Source: Xanthomonas sacchari
GTDB taxonomy: Bacteria > Pseudomonadota > Gammaproteobacteria > Xanthomonadales > Xanthomonadaceae
Length of the DNA: 64,000 bases
Assembly: GCF_024266585.1 (NCBI RefSeq)
Contig: NZ_CP100647.1
Coordinates: forward strand, 1,531,001 to 1,595,000
Reading direction: 5' to 3'
The position numbers were made by a program, and so were the translations under genes. Shown piece after piece: positions 17,612 to 28,165 of this stretch (positions within the stretch are counted from its first letter, which is position 1; every line of letters begins with the position of its first letter). The notes under the pieces were generated by a model. It was given only the letters and a program-made list of their open reading frames with translations. It was not told the origin of the DNA and did no database searches.

Positions 17612-19605
17612 TGGGCCGGGATTCGAGAGTCGGGAATCGGGAATCGCAAGTGCCAAAGCAAGCATCGCAGCCACTGGACGCGTCGCAGGAGACCGCTGTT
17701 TCCATTCCCGATTCCCCAGTCCCCATTCCCGCAGGCGGCGACGCCGTCGCCGCCTACCTGCAGCAACACGAACACAAGCCGCTGCTGCGCTTCATCACCT
17801 GCGGCAGCGTCGACGACGGCAAGAGCACGCTGATCGGGCGCTTGCTGTACGACAGCAAGCGGCTGTTCGACGACCAACTGGCCGCGCTCGGCGCCGACAG
17901 CAAGCGCCACGGCACCCGCGGCGGTGCGATCGACTATGCGTTGCTGCTGGATGGCCTGGCCGCCGAGCGCGAGCAGGGCATCACCATCGACGTGGCCTAC
18001 CGCTACTTCGATACCGACCGGCGCAAGTTCATCGTCGCTGACTGCCCCGGGCATGCGCAGTACACCCGCAACATGGCCACCGGCGCCTCCACCGCCGACG
18101 TGGCGGTGGTGCTGGTCGATGCCGCCAAGGGCGTGCTCACCCAGACCCGCCGGCACAGCTACATCGTCGCGCTGTTGGGCATCCGCCACGTGGTGCTGGC
18201 GGTCAACAAGATGGACCTGGTCGACTTCGCGCAGGACACGTTCGAGGCGATCGTCGCCGAGTACCGCGCGCTCGCCGCGCAGCTGGGCATCGCGAACGTG
18301 CAGTGCATCCCGCTGTCGGCGCTGGAGGGCGACAACCTGTCGCAGCGCTCGGCGCGCACGCCCTGGTATGCCGGTCCGGCGCTGCTCGAACATCTGGAGG
18401 AGGTGCAGCTGGACGCGCGCGGCGGCGACAGCGGCCTGCGCCTGCCGGTGCAGTGGGTCAACCGCCCGCACGCGCAGTTCCGCGGCTTCGCCGGCACCGT
18501 GGCCGCCGGCGCGGTGCAGCCCGGCGATGCGGTGGTGGTGCTGCCGTCGGCGCGGCGCGCGCAGGTCGCGCAGGTGCTGGTCGGCGCCACGCCGGTGCCG
18601 CGGGCGGTGGCCGGACAGGCGGTGACGCTGACCCTGACCGAGGAAATCGACATCAGCCGCGGCGACGTGATCGCTGCCGCCGGCGATCCGCCGGAAGTGG
18701 CCGACCAGTTCGCCGCGCACGTGCTGTGGATGGACGATGCCGCGCTGCTGCCCGGCCGCCCGTACTGGCTGAAGATCGGCGCGCGCACCGTGGCCGCCAG
18801 CGTCACCGAGATCAAGCACCGCATCGACGTCAACACGCAGGAGCGGCTGGCGGCCAAGCGGCTGGAACTCAACGAGGTCGGCTACTGCAACCTGGCGCTG
18901 GACCAGCCGATCGCCTTCGCCCCGTACGCGCAGGACCGCACGCTCGGCGGCTTCATCCTGATCGACCGCCACAGCAACGCCACCGTCGCCGCCGGCACCC
19001 TGGATTTCGCGCTGCGCCGCGCCGGCAACGTGCACTGGCAGCACCTGGACGTGGACAAGGCCGCACGCGCGCGGATCAAGGGACAGACGCCGAAGGTGCT
19101 GTGGTTCACCGGCCTGTCCGGCGCCGGCAAGTCGACCATCGCCAACCTGGTCGACAAGCGCCTGCACGCGCTGGGCTACCACACTTTCATCCTCGACGGC
19201 GACAACGTCCGCCATGGCCTCAACCGCGACCTGGGCTTCACCGCCGAGGACCGGGTCGAGAACATCCGCCGCGTCGCCGAAGTGGCCAAGTTGATGACCG
19301 ACGCCGGCCTGATCGTGCTGGTCAGCTTCATCTCGCCGTTCCGCGCCGAGCGGCAACTGGCGCGCGAGCGCTTCGGCGAGGGCGAATTCCTCGAGGTGTT
19401 CGTCGACGTGCCGCTGCCGGTGGCCGAGGCGCGCGACGTCAAGGGCCTGTACGCCAAGGCCCGCGCCGGCCTGATTCCGAACTTCACCGGCATCGATTCG
19501 CCGTACGAGGCGCCGGAGCGGCCGGAGCTGCACCTGCAGGCCGACGGCGACAACGTCGAAGCGCTGGCCGCGCAGGTGCTGGCGGCGCTGGGGCTGCAGG
19601 ACTGA
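17611..19605 (+). CDS. cysNC: bifunctional sulfate adenylyltransferase subunit 1 / APS kinase
   Basis: 664 residues. Residues ~57-470 are the CysN GTPase: P-loop GSVDDGKST (65-73), [11 protein letters not shown] and NKMD, coupling GTP hydrolysis to APS formation by CysD. Residues ~490-664 are APS kinase (CysC): P-loop [22 protein letters not shown], and [13 protein letters not shown], which phosphorylates APS to PAPS. The first ~45 residues are unusual. They are encoded by an inverted pair of the dispersed GGGAATCGGGAATCG repeat (residues 5-12 read SRVGNRES, residues 31-39 read SIPDSPVPI) and have no counterpart in CysN families I know. Confidence 0.94.
   Translation: MGRDSRVGNRESQVPKQASQPLDASQETAVSIPDSPVPIPAGGDAVAAYLQQHEHKPLLRFITCGSVDDGKSTLIGRLLYDSKRLFDDQLAALGADSKRHGTRGGAIDYALLLDGLAAEREQGITIDVAYRYFDTDRRKFIVADCPGHAQYTRNMATGASTADVAVVLVDAAKGVLTQTRRHSYIVALLGIRHVVLAVNKMDLVDFAQDTFEAIVAEYRALAAQLGIANVQCIPLSALEGDNLSQRSARTPWYAGPALLEHLEEVQLDARGGDSGLRLPVQWVNRPHAQFRGFAGTVAAGAVQPGDAVVVLPSARRAQVAQVLVGATPVPRAVAGQAVTLTLTEEIDISRGDVIAAAGDPPEVADQFAAHVLWMDDAALLPGRPYWLKIGARTVAASVTEIKHRIDVNTQERLAAKRLELNEVGYCNLALDQPIAFAPYAQDRTLGGFILIDRHSNATVAAGTLDFALRRAGNVHWQHLDVDKAARARIKGQTPKVLWFTGLSGAGKSTIANLVDKRLHALGYHTFILDGDNVRHGLNRDLGFTAEDRVENIRRVAEVAKLMTDAGLIVLVSFISPFRAERQLARERFGEGEFLEVFVDVPLPVAEARDVKGLYAKARAGLIPNFTGIDSPYEAPERPELHLQADGDNVEALAAQVLAALGLQD
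17613..17732. repeat. inverted GGGAATCGGGAATCG / GATTCCCCAGTCCCC repeat pair within cysNC
   Basis: GAGAGTCGGGAATCGGGAAT lies at about 17624-17643 and CCATTCCCGATTCCCCAGTC at about 17702-17721, inverted and roughly 60 bases apart, inside the first 40 codons of cysNC. It is the same element found in non-coding DNA at 14515-14630 and 40175-40300. Confidence 0.8.
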
Positions 19606-19674
19606 GACAGGATCGCGGCGGTGCAACTGCCGCGGCCGCTGTCGATCGCCTCGCCGCGCCACCGCACAGCTACC

Positions 19675-19742
19675 GTAGGAGCGGCGTCAGCCGCGACCGG
19701 GCATTCCCGGTGCAGCCCGGTCGCGGCTGAAGCCGCTGCTAC
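19675..19742. repeat. REP hairpin downstream of cysNC
   Basis: GTAGGAGCGGCGTCAGCCGC faces GCGGCTGAAGCCGCTGCTAC across a short spacer, giving a long near-perfect stem extended by GACCGGGC/GCCCGGTC. It sits 70 bases after the cysNC stop and could protect or end the cysDNC transcript. There is no T tract. Confidence 0.8.
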
Positions 19743-19832
19743 GAGAACTCGCGGGCCTGCTGGCGTCGTCACGTGACAGTCGCTGCCGCGCATGCTTAAG
19801 TCGTCGCCCTCCTCACCGGCGAAGGCTCCTTC

Positions 19833-22511
19833 ATGCCAGTTCTGTCCCGTCGCATGCTGTTCTCCGTTCTCGCGCTGTGCTGCGGCGCGGCCTGCGCGCA
19901 GGCGCCCGATGCGGTGCCGACCGGGCGCCTGCCGGGCTGGGCGGTTCCCGAACACTATGCGCTGGACCTGAAGATCGACCCGGAGCGCAGCGGCTTCGAT
20001 GGCACCGCCACCGTGCGCGTGCGCCTGCAGCGCGCGTCCGACCATCTGTGGTTGCACGGCAAGGAATTGCAGGTGAGCAAGGCCACCGTGCGCACCGCCG
20101 AGGGTGCCTCTTTCCCGGTGCGCTACACCCAGGCCGACGCGCAGGCCGGCGTGGCCCGCATCGCGTTCGGGCGCACCCTGCAGCCGCAGGAGCTGACCCT
20201 GACCATCGCCTACACGGCGCCGTTCAACCAGCAGTTGCAGGGCCTGTACCAGGTCAAGGCGCAGGGGCGCGCCTATGCGCTGACGCAGATGGAGCCGATC
20301 AGCGCGCGCTACGCCTTTCCCGGCTTCGACGAGCCGGCGCTGAAGACCCCATTCGCGCTGCGCCTGACCGTGCCCGAGGGCGAGCAGGCGCTGGCCAATA
20401 CCCGTGCCGTGTCGACCGAACCGGCCGGCAAGGGCTGGAAGACCGTGCGCTTTGCCGAGACCGTGCCGCTGCCGACCTACCTGGTGGCCTATGCGGTCGG
20501 GCCGTGGGACGTGGTCGACGGGCCGGCGTTGCCGGCCACGCCGCAGCGCCCGCAGTCGATCCCGCTGTGCGGCGTGGCCGCGCACGGGCAGGGGCCGCGC
20601 ATCCAGCGCGCGCTGCAGCAGACGCCGGCGATCATCGCCGCGCTGGAGGACTACTACGACTTCGGCTATCCGTTCGACAAGCTGGACCTGGTGGCCGCGC
20701 CGGACTTCTCCGCCGGCGCGATGGAGAACCCCGGCTTGGTCACCTTCCGCGACTGGCTGTTGTTGCTCGACGACGCGTCGCCGCGGCACAACGTCGAAGG
20801 CTCGTTCAACGTCACCGCGCACGAACTGGCGCACCAGTGGACCGGCGACACGGTGACCATGGCCTGGTGGGACGACCTGTGGCTCAACGAGGCCTTCGCC
20901 ACCTGGATGCAGCAGAAGATCACCATGCGCCTGCGTCCGCAGTACCGCGCCGACCTGGACCGCATCCGTGCCGCGCAGGACGCGATGGACAACGACAGCC
21001 TGGTCAGCGCGCGCAAGATCCGCCAGCCGATCACCGGCAACGGCGACATCGAGACCGCTTTCGACAGCATCACCTATCGCAAGGGCGCCGCGGTGCTGGG
21101 CATGTTCGAGCAGTTCGTCGGCGAGGACACCTTCCGCCGCGGCATGCGCACCTACATCCGCGCGCACCGTTTCGGCAACGCCACCGCCGACGACCTGGTC
21201 GATGCCATCGCCAGCGCGGCCGGCAAGGGCGAGGACTTCAAGGCCGCGTTCCGCAGCTTCCTCGATCAGCCGGGCGTGCCCTCCCTGCAGGCACGCTTGC
21301 AGCCGGAAGCGGGCGCTGCGGTGCTGCAACTGCATCAGCAGCGCTTCCTGCCGCTGGGCTCGCGCGGCAACGCCGCGCAGACCTGGGGTGTGCCGGTATG
21401 CGTCAAGTACGGCACGCGCCAGGGCGTGCGCCGCGCCTGCCAGATGCTGTCCGCCAGCGACGGCCGCCTCGCGCTCGCCGGCGCCGATGCCGACAGCTGG
21501 GTGATGCCCAACGCCGGCGGCACCGGCTACTACCGCTTCAGCCTGCCCAAGCCGCAGTTGGCCGCACTCGGCCGCCACCTCGATGCGCTCGACGATGCGG
21601 AGAAACTGGCCTACGCGGACGCGATCGACAGCGCCTTCCGCACCGGCGAGGCCGACACCGCCGAGGTGATCGCGGCGATGCAACAGCTGGCGCCGGCCAA
21701 GGCCACGGCGGTGGCCACCGCGCTGAACGAGCGCATCGGCTGGATCTGGCGGGTGCTGGCGCGCGACGACGCGCAGCGCGCGATGCTGCGCCAGGCCACC
21801 GAGGCCGCGTTCGGCGCGCGCCTGCAGGCGCTGGGCGATCAACGCCGTGCCGGCGACAGCGACGACGACGTGGCGTTGCGCTCCAGCCTGGCCGAGCTGC
21901 TCGGGGTGACCATGGGCGTGCCGGCGGTGCGCCAGGCCTTGCTGGCCCAGGGCGATGCGGTGCTGGCCGGCAAGGACGGCGCGCTGGCGTTCGCCGCCGC
22001 CAACCCGGATCTGCTCGGCGCGGCGCTGACCGTGGCGGTGCAGGAGCGCGGTGCGCCGGCGGTGGAGGCGCTGATCGCGGCGCTGCGCCGCCATGGCGAG
22101 CCGGCGCAGCGCAACGCGATGATCGCCGCACTCGGCGCCGTGCGCGATCCGCAGCAGTTGCAGAAGGTGCGCGATTTCGCCCTGACCGATGCGATCAAGG
22201 TCGGCGAGATGAACCGCCTGCTGATGGGCGCGCATGCCGAGCCGGCCACGCATGCCTCGATGTGGCCCTGGTATACCGCCCACTTCGATCGCATCGTGGC
22301 GCGCTCCGGGTCCTTCGACGGCGGCCGCTTGCCGGCGCTGGGGGCCTCCGGCGGCTGCGACCCGGCTGAAGCCGATCGGCTGGAGGCGTTCTTCACGCCG
22401 CGCCTGCAGGCGCTCAGCGGCGCCGACCGCGGCCTGGCGCAGACCGCCGAAACGATTCGCCTGTGCAGTGCGCTGAAAGCCCGGCAAAGCGCCGCGTTCC
22501 CGCCGCGCTGA
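19833..22511 (+). CDS. secreted M1-family aminopeptidase
   Basis: 892 residues with a signal peptide (RRMLFSVLALCCGAACAQA). Family hallmarks of M1 zinc aminopeptidases: substrate motif GAMENPG near residue 295, zinc site HELAHQW near 330 with the third ligand in LWLNEAFATW about 20 residues later, and a C-terminal ERAP1_C-like helical domain. It removes N-terminal residues from peptides, presumably in the periplasm. The ATG at 19833 gives the signal peptide. It is a single gene between a REP hairpin and a 291-base gap. I avoid the symbol pepN because cytoplasmic PepN lacks a signal peptide. Confidence 0.88.
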   Translation: MPVLSRRMLFSVLALCCGAACAQAPDAVPTGRLPGWAVPEHYALDLKIDPERSGFDGTATVRVRLQRASDHLWLHGKELQVSKATVRTAEGASFPVRYTQADAQAGVARIAFGRTLQPQELTLTIAYTAPFNQQLQGLYQVKAQGRAYALTQMEPISARYAFPGFDEPALKTPFALRLTVPEGEQALANTRAVSTEPAGKGWKTVRFAETVPLPTYLVAYAVGPWDVVDGPALPATPQRPQSIPLCGVAAHGQGPRIQRALQQTPAIIAALEDYYDFGYPFDKLDLVAAPDFSAGAMENPGLVTFRDWLLLLDDASPRHNVEGSFNVTAHELAHQWTGDTVTMAWWDDLWLNEAFATWMQQKITMRLRPQYRADLDRIRAAQDAMDNDSLVSARKIRQPITGNGDIETAFDSITYRKGAAVLGMFEQFVGEDTFRRGMRTYIRAHRFGNATADDLVDAIASAAGKGEDFKAAFRSFLDQPGVPSLQARLQPEAGAAVLQLHQQRFLPLGSRGNAAQTWGVPVCVKYGTRQGVRRACQMLSASDGRLALAGADADSWVMPNAGGTGYYRFSLPKPQLAALGRHLDALDDAEKLAYADAIDSAFRTGEADTAEVIAAMQQLAPAKATAVATALNERIGWIWRVLARDDAQRAMLRQATEAAFGARLQALGDQRRAGDSDDDVALRSSLAELLGVTMGVPAVRQALLAQGDAVLAGKDGALAFAAANPDLLGAALTVAVQERGAPAVEALIAALRRHGEPAQRNAMIAALGAVRDPQQLQKVRDFALTDAIKVGEMNRLLMGAHAEPATHASMWPWYTAHFDRIVARSGSFDGGRLPALGASGGCDPAEADRLEAFFTPRLQALSGADRGLAQTAETIRLCSALKARQSAAFPPR

Positions 22512-22802
22512 GCGCGACGGCGGCGCCGGCACCGGCGACGCTGTGCTTGCCATGCCGGCGAGACGCGCGCAGGCCGCCGGCGCCGGTCTCGACGCGCGCC
22601 TGCGGCCTGGCCGACCAGGGCGACGGCCGCTGCCGCTGCGCACTGGCCTGAACACGCGCAGCCACGGCGCCGCGCGTGTGCCGCATCGCAGACGGCGGCA
22701 TCCGCGCCGGCCGGCAAGGGTCGTCGGTCATGGTCGTGGCGTGTCAACGGCCGTCACGCCGGGCCGTTAGACTGCATCGAACTCCACGCGTCCGGGATCT
22801 CC

Positions 22803-23897
22803 ATGCCGCACCGACCACGCGCCGGCGTCCGCCTGGTGTGCCTCTTGTTGTCCTCGATCGTGCTTGCCGGCTGCGACAAGCCGCCGGCGCCGGCCACGGC
22901 CAGTGCCGCGATTCCGGTGACGCTGCAGACGGTGCAGCCCCGCGAGTGGAACGACAGCCTGTCTTCGCTGGGCACGGTCAAGGCCCGCGAGTCGGTGACG
23001 CTGACCGCCAAGGTCAGCGAGATCGTCGAGCGTGTGCATTTCGACAGCGGCCAGGAAGTGGCGGCCGGCGCGCCGCTGGTGACGCTGCGCGGGCAGGGCC
23101 AGCAGGCGGCGTTGCGCGCGGCCGAGGCCACCTACACCGAGGCCGAGCAGCTGTATCGGCGGCAGAGCGAGCTGGTCGGGCGGCAACTGGTGTCACGCGC
23201 GCAGCTGGACACGCAACGCGCCCTGCGCGACGCCGCGCAGGCGCGGGTGCTGCAGATGCGCGCGGAGATCGGCGACCGCAGCGTGCGCGCGCCGTTCGCC
23301 GGCGTGCTCGGCCTGCGCCAGGTCAGCCCCGGCGCGCTGCTGACGCCGGACGCCACCATCGCCACGCTCGACGACATCGCCCAGGTCTACGTGGATTTCC
23401 AGGTGCCGGAGGCGGCGCTGTCGACGGTGCAGGCGGGCGCTGCGGTCGGTGGCCGCAGCGTGGCCTATCCGGGGCGCGCCTTCGACGGCAAGGTGACCAC
23501 CGTGGACGCGCGCGTGGACAGCGCCACCCGCGCGGTCACCGTGCGCGCCGCCTTCGACAACGCCGACCGCGCGCTGCGCCCAGGCATGCTGATGGACGTG
23601 CGCCTGTACCGGCCGGCGCGGCAGGCGCTGGTGATCCCCGAGATCGCGGTGGTGCAGGTGGGACGCGACGCCTTCGTCTACCGCGTCGGCGCCGACGCCA
23701 CCGTGGCCCGCGCCGACGTGCGCACCGGCGCGCGCCGCGACGGCCTGGTCGAGATCGTCGAGGGGCTGCAGCCCGGCCAGCGCATCGTGGTCGAGGGCAC
23801 CGGCAAGCTGCGTCCCGGCGTGGCGGTGGTCGATGCCGGTGTCAGCGCCGGCGGCGGCGCGCGCAACGGCCGCGCCGCGGCGGACCTGGCGCGATGA
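22803..23897 (+). CDS. RND efflux periplasmic adaptor lipoprotein
   Basis: 364-residue membrane-fusion protein. The signal ends in a lipobox (VLAGC near residue 23), so it is lipid-anchored in the inner membrane facing the periplasm. The order is barrel-sandwich hybrid half (LGTVKARESVTLTAKVSEIV), an alpha-helical hairpin (residues ~95-140), the second lipoyl half (VRAPFAGVLGLRQVSPGALL), a beta-barrel and a membrane-proximal domain. It bridges the RND pump to an outer membrane channel. The next gene, overlapping by four bases, is the pump. No channel gene is present, so a shared TolC-like channel is inferred. Confidence 0.92.
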   Translation: MPHRPRAGVRLVCLLLSSIVLAGCDKPPAPATASAAIPVTLQTVQPREWNDSLSSLGTVKARESVTLTAKVSEIVERVHFDSGQEVAAGAPLVTLRGQGQQAALRAAEATYTEAEQLYRRQSELVGRQLVSRAQLDTQRALRDAAQARVLQMRAEIGDRSVRAPFAGVLGLRQVSPGALLTPDATIATLDDIAQVYVDFQVPEAALSTVQAGAAVGGRSVAYPGRAFDGKVTTVDARVDSATRAVTVRAAFDNADRALRPGMLMDVRLYRPARQALVIPEIAVVQVGRDAFVYRVGADATVARADVRTGARRDGLVEIVEGLQPGQRIVVEGTGKLRPGVAVVDAGVSAGGGARNGRAAADLAR

Positions 23898-26800
23898 AGC
23901 TGTCCGACGTCTCCATCACCCGGCCGGTGTTCGCCGCGGTGATGAGCCTGTTGCTGGTGGTGCTGGGGGTGATGGCGTACAGCCGGCTGACCCTGCGCGA
24001 ACTGCCGGCGATCGACCCGCCGATCGTGTCGGTGGAGGTGCGCTACCCCGGCGCCTCGGCAGCGGTGGTGGAAAGCCGCATCACCCAGGTGCTGGAGGAT
24101 GCGCTGGCCGGCATCGAAGGCATCGAGACGATCCAGGCGCGCAGTTCCAACGGCGTGGCCGACATCAGCATCGAGTTTCGTGCCACCCGCGACATCGAGG
24201 CCGCCGCCAACGACGTGCGCGACGCGGTCAGCCGCGTGCTCGACCGCCTGCCCGACAAGGCCGACGCGCCGGAGATCGCCAAGGTCGAGGCCGATGCCGA
24301 CGCCATCCTGTGGCTCAACATGAGCTCCAGCACGATGGACGCGCTGCAGCTGTCCGACTACGCCGAACGCTATGTGGTGGATCGCCTGTCCAGCATCGAC
24401 GGCGTCGCCCAGGTGCGCCTGGGCGGGCGCCAGCGCTACGCGATGCGGATCTGGCTGGACCGCGACCAGCTGGCCGCGCGCGACCTCACCGTGACCGACG
24501 TGGAGAACGCCCTGGCCCGCGAGAACGTCGAACTGCCGGCTGGCCGCCTGGAGTCGACCGACCGCGACTTCACCCTGCGGGTGGAGCGCAGCTATCGCGC
24601 GCCGGCGGATTTCGCCGCGATCCCGCTGGGCAAGGGCCGCGACGGCTACGTGGTGCGGCTGGGCGACGTGGCCAAGGTGGAACTGGCCTCGGCCGAGCGC
24701 CGCGCCTACTTCCGCAGCAACGGCGTGCCCAACGTCGGCCTGGGCATCGTCAAGACCTCCACCGCCAACAGCCTGGACGTGGCCCGCGCCGCGCGCGCGG
24801 CCGCGCAGCAGATCCAGCAGACCCTGCCCAAGGGCACGCAGATCTTCGTCGCCTTCGATTCCACCGTGTTCATCGATGCCTCGGTGGAGCGGGTCTACCA
24901 CACCCTGATCGAGGCGGTGGTGCTGGTGCTGGTGGTGATCTGGCTGTTCCTGGGCAGCGTGCGCGCGGCGTTGATCCCGGCAGTGACGGTGCCGGTGTGC
25001 CTGGTGGCCGCGTTCATCGCCCTGTATGCCTTCGGCTTCTCGATCAATCTGCTGACCCTGCTGGCCCTGGTGCTGTGCATCGGCCTGGTGGTGGACGATG
25101 CGATCGTGGTGGTGGAGAACATCCAGCGCCGCGTCGACCTCGGCGAACCGGCGCTGGTGGCGGCGCGGCGCGGCACCGCACAGGTCGCCTTCGCGGTGAT
25201 CGCCACCACCGCGGTGCTGGTGGCGGTGTTCCTGCCGGTCGGCTTCCTCGAAGGCAACACCGGGCGCCTGTTCCGCGAGCTGGCGGTGGCGCTGGCCGCG
25301 GCGGTGGCGATCTCCGCCTTCGTCGCGCTGACCCTGACCCCGATGATGTCGTCCAAGCTGCTCAAGGCGCATGCGCGCGAGCAGCCCAACCGCGTGCATG
25401 GCTGGGTCGAGGCGCGGCTGCAGGGGCTCAGTGCGCGCTACCGGCGCGTGCTCGAGCGCCACGTCGGCCGCGCCTGGCTGTTCGGCGCGCTGATGCTGGC
25501 GGCGCTGGCGGCCAGTGCGCTGCTGGCGCGGATCATCCCGTCGGAACTGGCGCCGGCCGAGGACCGCGGCTCGTTCCAGGTGATGATCGATGCGCCGGAA
25601 GGCGCCGGCTTCGACTACACGGTGGGGCAGATGCACCAGGTCGAGGCCATCCTCGACCGCTACCGCGGCGACGGCCAGCCGATCGCGCGGGCCAATCCGC
25701 GCGTGCCCGGCAGCTTCGGCGCCAGCGAGGAGATGCACACCGGCCGGGTCAGCGTGTTCCTGCGCGACTGGAGCGAGCGCGACGTGGCCACCGCCGACGT
25801 CGCCGCGACGCTGCAGGACGAACTGCGCGCCTTGCCTGGCGTGCGTGCGCGCACCCAGGTCGGCGGCGGCCTGGTCAACGGCCGCGGGCAGCCGTTCCAG
25901 ATCGTGCTCGGCGGCCCCGACTACGCCGAGATCGCGCAATGGCGCGACCGCCTGCTGGCGCGCATCGCCGACAATCCCGGCCTGGTCGGCGCCGACTCGG
26001 ACTACAAGGAAACCCGGCCGCAGATGCGCGTGGAGATCGACCGCCAGCGCGCGGCCGACCTCGGCGTGCCGGTGACCGAGATCGGCCGTGCGCTGGAAAC
26101 GCTGATGGGCGCGCGCCAGGTCACCACCTTCGTCGACAACGGCGAGGAATACGACGTGATGCTGCAGGCCAGCCGCGACGGCCGCGCCGATCCGGCCGAC
26201 CTGGCGGCGATCCGGGTGCGCGCCGACAGCGGCCAGCTGATCCCGCTGTCCAATCTGGTGAGCCTGCGCGAGGTCGCCGAGCCCGGCAACCTGCACCGCT
26301 TCAACCGCCTGCGCGCGATCACCATCAATGCCGGCCTGGCCCCGGGCTATCCGCTGGGCGAGGCGATCGCGTGGGCGCAGCAGGTGGCGCGCGAGGAACT
26401 GCCCGACTACGCGCAGCTCGACTGGAAGGGCGAATCGCGCGAGTACCAGCAGGCCGGCGGCGCGGTGCTGCTGACCTTCGCCCTGGCGCTGCTGATCGTG
26501 TACCTGGTGCTGGCGGCGCAGTTCGAGAGCTTCATCCACCCGCTGGTGATCATGCTGACCGTGCCGCTGGGGGTGCTGGGCGCACTGATCGGCCTGGCGA
26601 TCAGCGGCGGCACGCTCAACCTGTTCAGCCAGATCGGCATCGTGATGCTGGTCGGGCTGGCGGCCAAGAACGGCATCCTGATCGTCGAGTTCGCCAACCA
26701 GTTGCGCGACGCCGGGCGCAGCGTGCGCGATGCCATCGTCGAAGCCTCGGCGGTGCGGCTGCGGCCGATCCTGATGACCTCGCTGGCCACCGTGGTCGGC

Positions 26801-27019
26801 GCGATCCCGCTGGTGGTCGCCGGCGGTCCCGGTTCGGCCAGCCGCGCCACCATCGGCATCGTGGTGATCTTCGGCGTGTCGGTGTCCACGCTGCTGTCGC
26901 TGTTCGTGGTGCCGGCGTTCTACGCGCTGCTGGCGCCGTACACGCGCTCGCCGGATGCGGTGCAGCAGCGCCTGCAGCAACTGGAAGCGCAGACCCCGTC
27001 GGTCGGCGGCCACGCCTGA
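23894..27019 (+). CDS. RND multidrug efflux permease (HAE1 type)
   Basis: 1041-residue proton-driven pump. It starts MKLSDVSITRPVFAAVMSLL, as in the MexK/MdtB-like class. Twelve transmembrane segments are expected. The proton-relay pair Asp-Asp in TM4 is in GLVVDDAIVVVENIQRR near residue 405, followed by the conserved ATTAVLVAVFLPVGFLEG. The second half has FALALLIVYLVLAAQFESF and GLAAKNGILIVEFANQ. Substrates of HAE1 pumps are typically hydrophobic drugs, dyes and detergents; the sequence does not say which. It is translationally coupled to the adaptor. Confidence 0.93.
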   Translation: MKLSDVSITRPVFAAVMSLLLVVLGVMAYSRLTLRELPAIDPPIVSVEVRYPGASAAVVESRITQVLEDALAGIEGIETIQARSSNGVADISIEFRATRDIEAAANDVRDAVSRVLDRLPDKADAPEIAKVEADADAILWLNMSSSTMDALQLSDYAERYVVDRLSSIDGVAQVRLGGRQRYAMRIWLDRDQLAARDLTVTDVENALARENVELPAGRLESTDRDFTLRVERSYRAPADFAAIPLGKGRDGYVVRLGDVAKVELASAERRAYFRSNGVPNVGLGIVKTSTANSLDVARAARAAAQQIQQTLPKGTQIFVAFDSTVFIDASVERVYHTLIEAVVLVLVVIWLFLGSVRAALIPAVTVPVCLVAAFIALYAFGFSINLLTLLALVLCIGLVVDDAIVVVENIQRRVDLGEPALVAARRGTAQVAFAVIATTAVLVAVFLPVGFLEGNTGRLFRELAVALAAAVAISAFVALTLTPMMSSKLLKAHAREQPNRVHGWVEARLQGLSARYRRVLERHVGRAWLFGALMLAALAASALLARIIPSELAPAEDRGSFQVMIDAPEGAGFDYTVGQMHQVEAILDRYRGDGQPIARANPRVPGSFGASEEMHTGRVSVFLRDWSERDVATADVAATLQDELRALPGVRARTQVGGGLVNGRGQPFQIVLGGPDYAEIAQWRDRLLARIADNPGLVGADSDYKETRPQMRVEIDRQRAADLGVPVTEIGRALETLMGARQVTTFVDNGEEYDVMLQASRDGRADPADLAAIRVRADSGQLIPLSNLVSLREVAEPGNLHRFNRLRAITINAGLAPGYPLGEAIAWAQQVAREELPDYAQLDWKGESREYQQAGGAVLLTFALALLIVYLVLAAQFESFIHPLVIMLTVPLGVLGALIGLAISGGTLNLFSQIGIVMLVGLAAKNGILIVEFANQLRDAGRSVRDAIVEASAVRLRPILMTSLATVVGAIPLVVAGGPGSASRATIGIVVIFGVSVSTLLSLFVVPAFYALLAPYTRSPDAVQQRLQQLEAQTPSVGGHA

Positions 27020-27043
27020 GCGGGGCCGCGCACGCCGGCTCGC

Positions 27044-28165
27044 TCAGGCCGGGTCGGTGCGCGACGAGGCCAGCGGCCGCGGCGCGCAGCGCGGCTGCTG
27101 CAGCAGGTGCACGAACTGCGCGGCGATCACCGCGCCGCCGAAATGGCGCTCCACGAACTCGCGCCCGGCCTGACCCATGCGCTGGCGCCGTTCGCTGTCG
27201 CACAGGCGCAGGATCGCGTCGCGCCAGCTGTCCACGTCGCCGGGCGTGAGCAGTTCGCCGCTGACGCCGGGGTCCAGCGTCTCCGCGGTACCGCCGACGT
27301 GGCTGGCCAGCACCGGCACCGCGCTGGCCTGCGCTTCCACCGAGACCCGGCCGAAGGTTTCCGGCGCCAGCGACGGGAACGCCAGCATCGACATCGCGTT
27401 GTAGTACGGGGTGGTGTCGTTGACCCAGCCGACGAAGCGGTGGCGTTCGCCATGCGGCTGGGCCTGCGCCTGCGCCTGCAACTGCGCCGCGTCCGGGCCG
27501 TCGCCCAGCCACAGGCAGTGCAGCCGCGGCTCCTGCGCCATCGCCGCGCCCGCGGCTTCCAGCAACGGGAAGATGCCCTTGCCGGCATGCATGCGCCCGC
27601 TGTAGCCGAGCACGATCGCATCCTCGGGCAAGCCCTGCGCGGCGCGGATGGCGCGGCCGCGTTCCGGATCCGGGCGCAGCCGTTCCATGGTCACCGGGTT
27701 GTACAGCACCTGCACCAGCGCCTCGGGCACGCCGCGCTCCAGGTAGGCCTGCCGCGCGTAGTGCGACACCGCGAAGAAGCGCGCCGCCAGCCGCGGGATG
27801 GCATAGCCGGACAGTGCGCTCATCGCCGGGGTGCGGTGGCGGAACAGCGTGACGGGGATGCCCAGGGCGCGCCCGGCCAGCAGCAGCGGCCAGTATTCCT
27901 TGCCGAAGTTGCCGACCAGCCAGTCCGGCCGGTTGTGCCGCGCCATCCGCAGCAACGGCCCGTAGCCGGCCGGATCCAGCACGTTGCGGAAGTGCCCGAC
28001 GTGCACGCGGATGCCGCTGCGGCGCAGCTCGTCGGCGATCAGGCCGCCTTCGCAGGCGATCACGTCGACCTGGTGGCCGACGCCGGCCAGGGCCTGCGCC
28101 AGGGCCACGAAATGCGTGGCCGCGCCGGTGTTTTCGGGATTGGTCCCGACGAATAGGAATTTCAT
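27044..28165 (-). CDS. family 4-like glycosyltransferase
   Basis: 373 residues with the GT-B fold. The N-terminal Rossmann half begins MKFLFVGTNPENTGAATHFV; the C-terminal donor-binding half contains LGYSGRMHAGKGIFPLLEA, LWLGDGPD and the EX7E region PETFGRVSVEAQASAVPVL. It probably transfers a sugar from a nucleotide donor to a cell-surface glycan; donor and acceptor are unknown. It overlaps the preceding polysaccharide deacetylase by four bases, so the two are likely to act on the same glycan. Confidence 0.85.
   Translation of the reverse strand: MKFLFVGTNPENTGAATHFVALAQALAGVGHQVDVIACEGGLIADELRRSGIRVHVGHFRNVLDPAGYGPLLRMARHNRPDWLVGNFGKEYWPLLLAGRALGIPVTLFRHRTPAMSALSGYAIPRLAARFFAVSHYARQAYLERGVPEALVQVLYNPVTMERLRPDPERGRAIRAAQGLPEDAIVLGYSGRMHAGKGIFPLLEAAGAAMAQEPRLHCLWLGDGPDAAQLQAQAQAQPHGERHRFVGWVNDTTPYYNAMSMLAFPSLAPETFGRVSVEAQASAVPVLASHVGGTAETLDPGVSGELLTPGDVDSWRDAILRLCDSERRQRMGQAGREFVERHFGGAVIAAQFVHLLQQPRCAPRPLASSRTDPA

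Noticed and set aside
22512-22802. Small gene between the aminopeptidase and RND adaptor
   Set aside because: Frames are Arg/Ala-rich with no ribosome site; the gap is better read as promoter DNA for the efflux operon.
19176-27013. Very long minus-strand open frames of over 1,000 codons opposite pepN-like and RND genes
   Set aside because: They are mirror frames of high-GC coding sequence; compositions are Arg/Gly/His-rich and lack domains.
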